A stretch of 61,019 nucleotides of DNA from an uncultured SAR116 cluster alpha proteobacterium (GTDB lineage Bacteria; Pseudomonadota; Alphaproteobacteria; Puniceispirillales; Marisalimonadaceae), in NCBI GenBank assembly GCA_902590245.1, contig CACIWG010000009.1:1-61019 (forward strand). Direction: 5' to 3'. Position 1 is the stretch's first letter. Each line of letters begins with the position of its first letter. The notes beneath the pieces were generated by a model. That model made no database searches. It saw nothing but the letters and a program-made list of their open reading frames with translations, and was not told the origin of the DNA. This document shows, one piece after another, positions 16,906 to 25,437 of the stretch. Made by a program: the position numbers and the translations under genes.

Positions 16906-17995
16906 TCTCTTTTACCTCATCTCTTGTAGGCATATCTTCCACATCATCAATCCACTTATCTAACCACTTATTTGGAATTCCATTTCTTACTCTTGAATTT
17001 TTCCATTTTAATGATCTAAGTATTTCTTTACATTCATCAGTCAATTTAGATTGAAGAAGTTTTTCTTTTGAGTTTAACACCAACCAATTACCAGCCCAAG
17101 CTTTAGCAGTTATATAAGGATTATAACCACCACCTCCTAAAATAAGAGTTTTTGCAGATATATCTTTTAACATAGATATCATATGCCAATATGTAGAATT
17201 TGATAATATCATTTTTGACTGTGGATCATCTCTTAAACTATCCGTGCCTGCTTGAATAATTGTAATATCTGGATTTAAGATTTCACAATAAGGAATTACT
17301 AATTCATTTAGAATAAAAATCATTTCATTATCATTAAAATTTTCAGGAACTGGAATGTTCATTAAATTATTAATTTTTGATTCTTCTATTTTTCCAGTTC
17401 TTGGCCATTTATTTTTTTCATGTATTGATATTAATTGTACATTGTTATCATCTAAGAAATAATCCTGAACGGCATCACAATGATGCGCGTCTAAATCAAT
17501 ATATAAAATTTTATTAAATCCAAATTCTTTAGCTTTTAAAATTGCTAGTATGCAATCATTTAAAAAACAAAAGCCTGAAGCAAAATTTTTTCTTCCATGA
17601 TGTGTTCCACCAGAAAAATTTAAAATCTTCTCTGCCTTACCACTTGCTAAAAATTCAATTGCTCTCATAGAAGATTTTGCTGCTGAAGCTGGCCTTGAGT
17701 AAACTTCTTTGAATATTGGATTTACACCAACACCTAGATTATATTTTTTCTTTTCTTTTAAATCTAAATCTTGAAACTTTTCAGCTTTTTGCAAAATTCT
17801 TAAATAGTCAATATCATGAAATATTGTTAACTCATCAATGCTAGCAGGTTCATTGAAAACTAATTGCTCATTAGAGACCCAATTCATAATTTTTAATAGA
17901 TCTAAACTTGGCCAAACTCTATCAATATTTAAAGGGTGCCCTTCTCCATATCTCGATCCTTTAAAAATTTTGCTAGAAAAAAGAAAATTTTTCAT
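16871..17995 (-). CDS. Histone-deacetylase-family (AcuC-like) amidohydrolase
   Basis: A 374-residue zinc-dependent deacetylase fold. The metal-ligand segment IDLDAHHCDAV, the preceding GGTHHGRKNFASGFCFLND (catalytic histidines) and the third aspartate in IQAGTDSLRDDP are intact. The glycine-rich LGGGGYNP loop is also present. Bacterial members deacylate small amides, polyamines or acetylated proteins; the AcuC subgroup deacetylates acetyl-CoA synthetase. The native substrate is not visible. Its start codon lies only 6 bases from the divergent ABC permease start, so the promoters overlap coding sequence. Confidence 0.85.
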   Translation of the reverse strand: MKNFLFSSKIFKGSRYGEGHPLNIDRVWPSLDLLKIMNWVSNEQLVFNEPASIDELTIFHDIDYLRILQKAEKFQDLDLKEKKKYNLGVGVNPIFKEVYSRPASAAKSSMRAIEFLASGKAEKILNFSGGTHHGRKNFASGFCFLNDCILAILKAKEFGFNKILYIDLDAHHCDAVQDYFLDDNNVQLISIHEKNKWPRTGKIEESKINNLMNIPVPENFNDNEMIFILNELVIPYCEILNPDITIIQAGTDSLRDDPQSKMILSNSTYWHMISMLKDISAKTLILGGGGYNPYITAKAWAGNWLVLNSKEKLLQSKLTDECKEILRSLKWKNSRVRNGIPNKWLDKWIDDVEDMPTRDEVKEIVQYIQKIKKL

Positions 17996-18001
17996 CTTAG
18001 T

Positions 18002-18742
18002 ATGCTATTTATAGGTATGTTTAGAATATTGGTTACATTTATAGTCATTATTGTTTTTTGGTATATTATTTGTTTATTATTTGAATTGCCATCTTTCATT
18101 TTACCTTCACCTGATTTAGTAGCAATTGCTTTATTTAATAATTTTTCTGAAATTTTAAATCATTCATTAATTACTTTATTAGAAATTTTATTATCTTTAT
18201 TTTTCGGAATAGTTTTAGGAAGTTTTTTTGCAGTTTTAATTTCTTTATCTGAAAGACTTAAAAGATGGATTATGCCTTTATTGCTAGCAAGTCAATCAAT
18301 ACCAGTATTTGCCTTAGCTCCAATTTTAGTTTTATGGTTCGGTTATGGAATATCAAGTAAAGTAGTTATCGGAACTATAATTGTTTTCTTTCCTATCGCG
18401 TCAAACTTTTCAGATGCGCTAAATAAAATTCCTAAAGAATATATTCATGCTGGACAAACACTAGGATTTTCTAAGCTGCAAATTTTTAGCTTAATTAAAC
18501 TTCCAAATGCATTACCTGGACTTTTTTCTGGTATAAGGGTTGGGGCTTGTTTTGCTCCTATTGGAGCAGTTGTTGGTGAATGGATTGGAGGAAGTCATGG
18601 ATTAGGATCTTATATGATTTATAGTAATGCAAGATTACAAATTGATAATATGTTTGCTGCATTAATAATTTTAATTATTATTACTATTTCGCTTTATCAT
18701 TTTATTGACTTAATACTAAAAAAATTGATTTGGTGGGAATAA
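18002..18742 (+). CDS. ABC transporter permease (ThiX/SsuC-like)
   Basis: A 246-residue permease with six helices. It has the family-typical LPSFILPSPDLVAIAL segment near the N-terminus and the EAA-type loop AGQTLGFSKLQIFSLIKLPNALPG. Because a TPP riboswitch and an NMT1/ThiY-like binding protein follow, it is most likely the membrane subunit of a thiamine-precursor importer. Starts at 18002 or 18017 are both possible; neither has a good ribosome site. The matching ATPase gene is not in this window. Confidence 0.75.
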   Translation: MLFIGMFRILVTFIVIIVFWYIICLLFELPSFILPSPDLVAIALFNNFSEILNHSLITLLEILLSLFFGIVLGSFFAVLISLSERLKRWIMPLLLASQSIPVFALAPILVLWFGYGISSKVVIGTIIVFFPIASNFSDALNKIPKEYIHAGQTLGFSKLQIFSLIKLPNALPGLFSGIRVGACFAPIGAVVGEWIGGSHGLGSYMIYSNARLQIDNMFAALIILIIITISLYHFIDLILKKLIWWE

Positions 18743-18779
18743 TTAAGTTTACATCAATTAAAGTTAATGCAATATTATT

Positions 18780-18852
18780 CTCAACAGGGGTGCTTTTTAA
18801 AGCTGAGATATACCCTATAAACCTGATCTAGATAATGCTAGCGGAGGGAGTT
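18780..18852 (+). promoter_or_regulatory. TPP (thi-box) riboswitch
   Basis: The conserved aptamer elements appear in order: CAGGGGTGC, GCTGAGAT, ACCCT, ACCTGATCTAGATAATGCTAGCG and GGAGGGA. The 3' part of the aptamer (GCGGAGGGAG) contains the GGAGG that serves as ribosome site for the ATG at 18857. Thiamine pyrophosphate binding should therefore hide the ribosome site directly and block translation of the binding-protein gene. Confidence 0.95.
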
Positions 18853-18856
18853 TATC

Positions 18857-19792
18857 ATGCGATTATTATCTTTAATTTTATTTTTTAATTTTATTTTTTA
18901 CTCATCATTTTCTTCATCGAATGAAAATAATATAAAACTAGGATTGGATTGGTTTATTAATCCAGATCATGCACCAATTATCATAGCTGAACAATATGGT
19001 TATTTTAAAGAAAATGGATTAAAAGTTGAAATTATTGAGCCTGCTGATCCAAATGATCCGCCTAAACAAGTTGCAGCTGGAAAAATTGATATTGCTATAT
19101 CTTATCAACCACAATTTCATCTCCAAATTGATCAATCTCTGCCAATTGTAAGACTTGGATCTTTAATTAGCACACCATTAAATAGTCTTGTGGTTTTAAA
19201 AGACGGACCAATAAAATCTATAAAAGATCTTAAAAATAAAAAAATAGGTTTTTCTGTTGGTGGGTTTGAAGATGCACTTTTGTCAGGAATGTTTGAAAAA
19301 TACGGATTAAGACTGTCAGATGTTGAACTAATTAATATTAATTTTTCACTATCACCTTCATTAATTTCAAAAAAAGTAGACGCAGTAATTGGAGCATTTA
19401 GGAACTTTGAACTTAATCAAATGGATATTGTAAACCGACCTGGGAAAGCCTTCTACCCAGAGGAACATGGAGTTCCTCATTATGAAGAATTAATTTACAT
19501 CATTAATAAAAATGATAGAAAAAAACAAAAGTTCAATAACTTTCTAAAAGCAATTCAAAAAGCTACAATTAAAATTGTTAATAGCCCTGATGAAACATTG
19601 AAAGATTTTTCAAGTTATAAAAAAGGGTTGAACGATGAACTAAATAAAAGAGCTTATCGAGATACTGTTAGAAGATTTACTTTACGTCCTAGTGCTTACG
19701 ATTTAGAGGCTTATAAAGTTTTTCAAAATTTTCTATACAATAAAAAAATAATCAAAAAGATACATAATATTGAATTATTCATTAAACCATGA
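18857..19792 (+). CDS. thiY: ThiY/NMT1-like ABC substrate-binding protein
   Basis: A 311-residue periplasmic binding protein with a signal peptide (residues 1-20) and the NMT1/THI5-type core. LGLDWFINPDHAPIIIAEQYGYF near the N-terminus, then AAGKIDIAISYQPQ and KNKKIGFSVGGFEDALL, are typical of proteins binding formylaminopyrimidine or HMP-type thiamine precursors. Direct placement after a TPP riboswitch supports that role. Sixteen bases later the Mrp antiporter operon begins on the same strand, so cotranscription is possible. Confidence 0.85.
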   Translation: MRLLSLILFFNFIFYSSFSSSNENNIKLGLDWFINPDHAPIIIAEQYGYFKENGLKVEIIEPADPNDPPKQVAAGKIDIAISYQPQFHLQIDQSLPIVRLGSLISTPLNSLVVLKDGPIKSIKDLKNKKIGFSVGGFEDALLSGMFEKYGLRLSDVELININFSLSPSLISKKVDAVIGAFRNFELNQMDIVNRPGKAFYPEEHGVPHYEELIYIINKNDRKKQKFNNFLKAIQKATIKIVNSPDETLKDFSSYKKGLNDELNKRAYRDTVRRFTLRPSAYDLEAYKVFQNFLYNKKIIKKIHNIELFIKP

Positions 19793-19807
19793 TTATATTC
19801 ATTAATT

Positions 19808-20284
19808 ATGATTAATAGTAAAAGTATTGCATTATTCTTATTTTTATTGGGTTTTTGGCTATTAATGTCCGGCCATTATACAGTTTTAATTACATCGCTT
19901 GGTGTTATTTCTTGTTTGTTATGTGTTTACCTGACAATTAAAGGAAATTTTTTAGATAATGAAACCATACCAATCTATTTTTTTCCTCGATTAATTCAAT
20001 ATACAATTTGGTTAATCAAAGAAATTTTCATATCAAATATAACTACAGCTAAAGTTATTTTATCTAAATCAGAAGAACCTGAATTATTCTCTGTTAAAGC
20101 TACACAAAAAACAAACGAAGGAAAAGTAACTTATGCAAATTCTATAACGCTTACACCTGGGACTGTAACCACACAAATAAAAGATAACGTATTTGAGGTT
20201 CATGCATTAACTAAAGAATTTGGTGATGATGTTAGAGGTTCAGAAATGGACAGAATGGTAACTTGGTTAGAAAAGGGTAAATAA
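19808..20284 (+). CDS. mnhE: Na+/H+ antiporter subunit E (MnhE/MrpE)
   Basis: A 158-residue protein with two or three N-terminal helices and a soluble C-terminal region. It has the MrpE hallmark NSITLTPGTVTTQI followed by VHALTKE (about residues 112-139). It belongs to the multisubunit Mrp cation/proton antiporter in the inner membrane. It is the first gene of a tightly packed operon and its stop overlaps the start of subunit F by one base. Confidence 0.93.
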   Translation: MINSKSIALFLFLLGFWLLMSGHYTVLITSLGVISCLLCVYLTIKGNFLDNETIPIYFFPRLIQYTIWLIKEIFISNITTAKVILSKSEEPELFSVKATQKTNEGKVTYANSITLTPGTVTTQIKDNVFEVHALTKEFGDDVRGSEMDRMVTWLEKGK

Positions 20285-20544
20285 TGTTTTTAGCTGTTTT
20301 GATTGCCCTTTCAGTATCTTTTTTGTTAATTTTAGTTCGATTGATTATTGGGAAAACTACATACGACAGAATTTTAGCTGCAAATAGTATTGGCACTATA
20401 ATAGTTTTAGCAATTTCTGTTCATGGTTTTTATATGGGCAGACCTGAATTTATAGATATTTCTATAGTCTACGCACTCATAAATTTTATTGGAACAGTAG
20501 CTGTTTTGAAACTTTTTGATAAAGGAACTCTTGGGGATAAATAA
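20284..20544 (+). CDS. mnhF: Na+/H+ antiporter subunit F (MnhF/MrpF)
   Basis: An 86-residue, three-helix membrane protein. The MrpF pattern is clear: VRLIIGKTTYDRILAANSIGT in the first loop and a final FIGTVAVLKLFDKG. The size is normal. The ATG overlaps the preceding TAA by one base and the next gene starts immediately after its stop. Confidence 0.93.
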   Translation: MFLAVLIALSVSFLLILVRLIIGKTTYDRILAANSIGTIIVLAISVHGFYMGRPEFIDISIVYALINFIGTVAVLKLFDKGTLGDK

Positions 20545-20868
20545 ATGTTAGATCTCTCAATTCAAATAATATCCATAATATCTTTTGTAGGTGGAGTTTT
20601 TTTTATATTAACTGGATCTATAGGTCTAATAAGATTACCAGATGTTTTTTCTCGAATACATGCAGCTGGAATGATTGATACAGCAGGAGCGTCATTCATA
20701 ATATTAGGAATGATCTTACAAAGCGGCTTTTCATTAATTACTGCAAAATTAGTGTTTATTGGAATTTTTATATTTTTCACAAGTCCTATTACAGGTCATG
20801 TAACTGCAAACCTAGCTAGAAAAAAAGGTGTTATTCCTATAGGAAAGACAAAAGGTAAAACTCTATGA
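20545..20868 (+). CDS. mnhG: Na+/H+ antiporter subunit G (MnhG/MrpG)
   Basis: A 107-residue, three-helix membrane protein with the MrpG signature GSIGLIRLPDVFSRIHAAG (about residues 24-42) and the closing FFTSPITGHVTANLA. It abuts subunit F without a gap and overlaps the following MbhD-type gene by 4 bases. Together with E and F it forms the accessory module of the Mrp complex. Confidence 0.93.
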   Translation: MLDLSIQIISIISFVGGVFFILTGSIGLIRLPDVFSRIHAAGMIDTAGASFIILGMILQSGFSLITAKLVFIGIFIFFTSPITGHVTANLARKKGVIPIGKTKGKTL

Positions 20869-21434
20869 TAGGCGAAATTATTATAAATGCATTTCTCGTA
20901 ACTCTAATGTTAACAATAGCAATATTTATTATTAATACACGAAAAGTGATATCAACTATATTATTAACTGGGACATATTCTTTAGTTGCAGCTCTTATGT
21001 TTGTAAGTCTAGATGCAGTAGATGTTGCATTTACAGAAGCATCTGTTGGCGCTGGAATTTCAACAATATTATTCTTAGCAGCTTTAAGCTATCTTCCAAA
21101 AGAGGAAAAAGAAGAAAAATTTAACGTAAAACATATTTATGCAATCTGCACATGTACAATAGTTGCAGGATTATTAATTTGGGCAAGCTATGATTTGCCG
21201 CTTGTTGGTCAGTTGGAAAACCCTGTTCATCAAAACCTTGCACAAGATTTCATTGAAGGATCACGAAACCATATAGGCATACCAAATGTAGTTACTTCAA
21301 TTCTTGCAAGCTACAGAGGATATGACACTTTTGGTGAGACAGTTGTCATATATACTGCTGGAATCGCTGTATTGGTTTTATTGTATGATGAAGTTTCAAA
21401 AACATCAAAAATTAATAAAGAAAAAAATAAATAG
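20865..21434 (+). CDS. MbhD/MbhE-type (DUF4040) subunit: detached C-terminal part of MrpA
   Basis: A 189-residue membrane protein. Residues about 1-80 carry the DUF4040/MbhD motif (DAVDVAFTEASVGAGISTILFL); the second part, with RGYDTFGETVVIYTAGIAVLVLL, matches the MbhE/MrpB-N type region. In classical Mrp operons these domains are fused to the C-terminus of MrpA. Here they are a separate gene, as in membrane-bound hydrogenase-type clusters. It overlaps mnhG by 4 bases and directly abuts the mnhB gene. Confidence 0.85.
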   Translation: MIGEIIINAFLVTLMLTIAIFIINTRKVISTILLTGTYSLVAALMFVSLDAVDVAFTEASVGAGISTILFLAALSYLPKEEKEEKFNVKHIYAICTCTIVAGLLIWASYDLPLVGQLENPVHQNLAQDFIEGSRNHIGIPNVVTSILASYRGYDTFGETVVIYTAGIAVLVLLYDEVSKTSKINKEKNK

Positions 21435-21866
21435 ATGGATAATTTAATTTTAAAAGTATGTACAAAAGTTTTATTTACTCCAATAATTTTGTTTGGTTTA
21501 TACGTACAATTTCATGGTGATTTTGGTCCAGGAGGAGGATTTCAAGCGGGCGTTATTGTCGCCGCAGCTTTTATATTGTATGCAATGGTTTTTAGTGTTG
21601 AAGATTGTAAAGTGATTATGCCACCAAAACTAAATTTCTTTTTACTTGCATTGGGGGCGTTTCTTTACGGCTTTGTTGGAATAATTGGATTAATTCTAGG
21701 CGATCCATATCTTAGTTATGATGTTTTAGGTACTACTAAAGAAGCTGGTCAACATATAGGTATATTACTTGTTGAATTTGGAGTTGGCCTAACCGTATGT
21801 AATGTAATGATTTCATTATTTTACTCATTTGCAAATTTTAACTTTGGGAAGAAAAATAATGATTGA
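21435..21866 (+). CDS. mnhB: Na+/H+ antiporter subunit B (MnhB/MrpB)
   Basis: A 143-residue, four-helix membrane protein with the MrpB core FGLYVQFHGDFGPGGGFQAG (about residues 20-39) and a later EAGQHIGILLVEFGVGLTV. Length and motif are normal for the family. It overlaps the start of the mnhC gene by 8 bases. Confidence 0.92.
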   Translation: MDNLILKVCTKVLFTPIILFGLYVQFHGDFGPGGGFQAGVIVAAAFILYAMVFSVEDCKVIMPPKLNFFLLALGAFLYGFVGIIGLILGDPYLSYDVLGTTKEAGQHIGILLVEFGVGLTVCNVMISLFYSFANFNFGKKNND

Positions 21867-22248
21867 TCAGATATTTGGTGTTTGGAATTACTGGATAGTA
21901 TTCATTTTAATGATGATAGGACTTTATATTGTCATATCCAAAAAAAGCCTTTTAAAAAAAATAGTTGGCCTAGCTATCTTCCAAACATCTGTTTTTCTTT
22001 TGTATATAACATTCGGAAAAATTGCTGGAGGAACAGCTCCAATTTTAACTGATAATGTAAATGAAATATATTCTAATCCCCTTCCACATGTCCTAATACT
22101 TACGGCAATTGTTGTTGGCGTTGCGACAACTGCTCTGGGTCTTGCATTGACGGTTAGAATTAACAAAGCATATGGAACTATTAATGAAGATGAAATTTCT
22201 GCATCAGATTTAGTCGAATATCATGAAAAATATCTCGAAGATAAATAA
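21859..22248 (+). CDS. mnhC: Na+/H+ antiporter subunit C (MnhC/MrpC, NuoK-like)
   Basis: A 129-residue, three-helix protein homologous to NuoK of complex I. It has GLAIFQTSVFLLYI and the loop DPLPHVLILTAIVVGVATTALGLAL-type segment, here NPLPHVLILTAIVVGVATTA. The ATG at 21859 is preferred because GGGAAG precedes it and the frame upstream only extends into mnhB. It ends 5 bases before mnhD. Confidence 0.92.
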   Translation: MIDQIFGVWNYWIVFILMMIGLYIVISKKSLLKKIVGLAIFQTSVFLLYITFGKIAGGTAPILTDNVNEIYSNPLPHVLILTAIVVGVATTALGLALTVRINKAYGTINEDEISASDLVEYHEKYLEDK

Positions 22249-22253
22249 TAAAA

Positions 22254-23753
22254 ATGATGCCATTTATAATTAAAAATTTACCTATACTTATCGTTATCAC
22301 ACCTTTGATGTTCTCACTGATAGTTGCGGTTCTAAATAACAATAGATTAGCATGGACCCTTTCTACTTTTGCATCTTTTCTAACAATGATATTCACAATT
22401 TTTCTTTGCTTTGAAGTTTCTTATAAAAGTAATATCTCATACTATTTAGGTAATTGGCCACCACCACTCGGCATTGAATATGTAATTGATAGAATAAGCA
22501 TAATTCCAATTATGATAGTTTCAGTAATTGGCTTGATAGCGACATTATTTGCACATAATTTTTTTACTTTAGAAATTGATGAAAAACTTGTTTCTAAAAC
22601 TTATAGTTTGTGGTTGCTAACAATTGCAGGTTTGATTGGCTTAATCACAACAGCTGATGCTTTTAATCTTTTTGTTTTTCTAGAAATTTCATCTTTATCT
22701 GCAGTAGCACTTGTTGCGTTAGGATCAAAAGTAGATAGGAAAGCTTTAGTTGCAGGCTATAATTATTTAATTTTAGGTGCAGTTGGTGCAACCTTTTATG
22801 TAATTGGAGTTGGACTATTATATGGTGTGACTGGGACATTAAATATGGGTGATTTAGCTCAAAAAATTCCAGCTCTAGGACTAAATAAATCAGTTATAGT
22901 TGCATTCACATTTATGATGTTAGGTATAATGGTTAAAGCAGCAGTTTTTCCTTTACATATTTGGTTGCCAAATGCTTATGCTTATGCTCCATCACCAGTT
23001 TCTGTTTTGTTAGCTGCAACAGCAACAAAAGTTTCTATATATATAATAGTTAGAATTTCATACACCATTTTTGGATCTTCATATGAAATTTATTCATTTG
23101 AAAGTCTTAGATATATATTATTATACCTTGCAATTTTAGCGATGTTTGCAGGAACCATTATGGCAATATTCGAAAAAGATGTTAAAAAACTATTGGCGCA
23201 TTCTTCAGTTGCACAAATTGGATATATCGTTCTTGGCATTTCTTTGGCAACAAGTCCAGGAATTGCTTCAAGTTTTATTCATCTAATAAATCACGCTCTT
23301 ATTAAAGCTGGCTTATTTATGTCAATAGTAGCCATGGGATACTATACTTTAAAAAGAATAGATGTGAAAACGATAGCTGGGCTGGGAAGGCAATTACCAA
23401 TTACTTTTTTTTCTTTTGTGATTTGTGCTCTTAGTTTAGCAGGACTACCATTAACGGTAGGATTTATATCAAAACTTTATCTAATTAAAGCAGCTTATAT
23501 GAGCGAAGGAATATGGCTTCCTTTTTTAATTTTAGTTAGTTCAGCTTTGTCATTAATCTATATCTGGAAGTTAATCGAAGGTCTCTGGTATAGTAAAAAG
23601 AGTTTAAAAATTGAAAAAATTAGAGAATTGCCTGAAATTTATTTACCACTTTTAGTCATTACTTTTTTAAATATTTATTTTGGTATAGACGCAGGTTTAA
23701 TAATTGATAATAGCTTTATTGCCTCTGATGCATTAATGAGTGGAATAAGATAA
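22254..23753 (+). CDS. mnhD: Na+/H+ antiporter subunit D (MnhD/MrpD, NuoN/NuoM-like)
   Basis: A 499-residue, roughly 14-helix proton-pumping subunit. The helix-7 lysine region (MLGIMVKAAVFPLHIWLPNA, about residues 222-241) and the helix-8 AATATKVSIYI stretch are present, as is the conserved glutamate in LFVFLEISSLS. It is the first of three ND-type subunits in this operon. Its last base overlaps the next start (TAATGG). Confidence 0.9.
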   Translation: MMPFIIKNLPILIVITPLMFSLIVAVLNNNRLAWTLSTFASFLTMIFTIFLCFEVSYKSNISYYLGNWPPPLGIEYVIDRISIIPIMIVSVIGLIATLFAHNFFTLEIDEKLVSKTYSLWLLTIAGLIGLITTADAFNLFVFLEISSLSAVALVALGSKVDRKALVAGYNYLILGAVGATFYVIGVGLLYGVTGTLNMGDLAQKIPALGLNKSVIVAFTFMMLGIMVKAAVFPLHIWLPNAYAYAPSPVSVLLAATATKVSIYIIVRISYTIFGSSYEIYSFESLRYILLYLAILAMFAGTIMAIFEKDVKKLLAHSSVAQIGYIVLGISLATSPGIASSFIHLINHALIKAGLFMSIVAMGYYTLKRIDVKTIAGLGRQLPITFFSFVICALSLAGLPLTVGFISKLYLIKAAYMSEGIWLPFLILVSSALSLIYIWKLIEGLWYSKKSLKIEKIRELPEIYLPLLVITFLNIYFGIDAGLIIDNSFIASDALMSGIR

Positions 23754-25204
23754 TGGCCAATGAATTTTATATATATTTATCAATTTTAACCCCCCTTATT
23801 GCCTTTTTTACAACTCCTTTATTATCTTCAAATCCGAACTTAAGAGATAGCTTAGGGCCAATAGGTGGTATTATTACTTTTTACAGTTCTTTCAATATTG
23901 CATCACTTTACTTAGATGGAGAAGTTCTTAGTTTCACATTTTTTCAAATAAGCGAAACATTATCTATTTCATTCAAAATAACCGGTTTAGGTGTAATTTT
24001 TGGATTAGTAGCATCAGGGTTATGGATATTAGCTTCAATTTACACAATTGGTTATATGAGAGGTAATAAAGAAAAAAATCAAACAAGATTTTTTACATTT
24101 TATTCAATAGCTATCTTTGCAGCAATTTGTATTGCCTATTCAGGTAATCTTTTAACATTATTTATCTTTTATGAAGTCTTAACATTTTCCACTTATCCTC
24201 TAGTAGCTCATAAACAAAATGAAGAGGCTAAAAAAGCTGGAAGAATTTACATGGGTATATTAGTGGGAACTTCAATTGTTTTTTTACTTCCAGCAATAAT
24301 TATTGTTTGGGTACTGACAGGTAGTTTAGATTTTTCAACAAATGGTATTTTAAAAGGTAATATCTCATATGAACATGTTCCATTTTTATTGGCATTATTT
24401 GCGTTTGGAATTGGTAAAGCCGCATTAATGCCATTTCATAAATGGCTTCCAGCCGCGATGGTTGCACCAACTCCTGTATCAGCACTATTACACGCTGTTG
24501 CTGTAGTTAAAGCTGGTGTGTTTTCGATGTTAGTTGTAATTACATATGTCTTTGGAATAGATTTTTTAACTGAAACCAATGGTGCAGTTTGGTTAATATG
24601 GATATCAAGTATTACCTTATTGCTGTCAAGTTGTATTGCAATTACTAAAGATGATTTAAAAGCTCGATTAGCTTATTCAACTATAAGTCAGCTATCATAT
24701 ATAGTGCTTGGAGGTGCCATTGCAACAAATATAGCAGTACAAGGTGCATCAATTCATATTGTTATGCATGCTGTGGGTAAAATTACATTATTTTTTGCAG
24801 CAGGTGCAATATATGTTGCAACACATTTGTCAAAAATTTCGGATTTAAATGGAATGGGTAAATCAATGCCTTTAACATTTGTAGCTTTTTTCATCGGTTC
24901 TTTGTCAATTATTGGCGTACCACCAATGGGTGGATCTTGGAGCAAATTTTACTTAATGTTAGGTTCTGTTGAAAAAGACTATTTATTAGTTATTTACATT
25001 CTTGCAATTTCAACTCTTCTAAATGTTTATTATTTATTAGAAATACCTGCAAAGGCCTTCTTTCAACAAAAAAGAACCAATATACAAGTAACGAAGCATC
25101 CTTTGACAGTTTATCCAACTTTTTTTGCTGCTATACTTACGATTATTTTGTTTATTTACATAGAACCGCTAAAAGATATTACTAACTTAATATTTGGGAA
25201 TTGA
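23753..25204 (+). CDS. Second ND-type antiporter subunit (NuoL/NuoM-like)
   Basis: A 483-residue, roughly 14-helix protein. IFYEVLTFSTYPLVAHK carries the conserved glutamate, GIGKAALMPFHKWLPAAMVA carries the helix-7 lysine, and ALLHAVAVVKAGVF is the helix-8 motif typical of NuoL/MrpA proton channels. It differs clearly from its two ND-type neighbours, so it is not a recent duplicate. A complete classical Mrp complex needs only MrpA and MrpD, which makes this an extra pumping module. Confidence 0.85.
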   Translation: MANEFYIYLSILTPLIAFFTTPLLSSNPNLRDSLGPIGGIITFYSSFNIASLYLDGEVLSFTFFQISETLSISFKITGLGVIFGLVASGLWILASIYTIGYMRGNKEKNQTRFFTFYSIAIFAAICIAYSGNLLTLFIFYEVLTFSTYPLVAHKQNEEAKKAGRIYMGILVGTSIVFLLPAIIIVWVLTGSLDFSTNGILKGNISYEHVPFLLALFAFGIGKAALMPFHKWLPAAMVAPTPVSALLHAVAVVKAGVFSMLVVITYVFGIDFLTETNGAVWLIWISSITLLLSSCIAITKDDLKARLAYSTISQLSYIVLGGAIATNIAVQGASIHIVMHAVGKITLFFAAGAIYVATHLSKISDLNGMGKSMPLTFVAFFIGSLSIIGVPPMGGSWSKFYLMLGSVEKDYLLVIYILAISTLLNVYYLLEIPAKAFFQQKRTNIQVTKHPLTVYPTFFAAILTIILFIYIEPLKDITNLIFGN

Positions 25205-25206
25205 TA

Positions 25207-25437
25207 ATGATATTATTAAAATTTATAAAAAAATTTGGGAAAATAAATTCTATAGTTTTATTCATTTGCATATTATTATTACTTCTTGAATTTGTAGGCC
25301 ATAGACATGGTGAATTTAAAATCGAGGAGTTTTTGTTTTTCCCTGCACTTTTTGGATACATTTCATGTATTGTAATTTTTAAAGTAGGTGTGGCTTTAAG
25401 ATCAATATTTATGAGAGATGAGGATTATTATGATTAA
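25207..25437 (+). CDS. Small two-helix membrane protein within the Mrp operon
   Basis: A 76-residue protein with hydrophobic helices at about residues 13-30 and 40-62, and a charged tail (RDEDYYD). No family recognised. The ATG at 25207 is preferred; an in-frame TTG at 25201 overlaps the upstream TGA and would add two residues. Its stop overlaps the next ND-type start by 8 bases, so it is evidently a genuine operon member and perhaps an accessory subunit. Confidence 0.65.
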   Translation: MILLKFIKKFGKINSIVLFICILLLLLEFVGHRHGEFKIEEFLFFPALFGYISCIVIFKVGVALRSIFMRDEDYYD

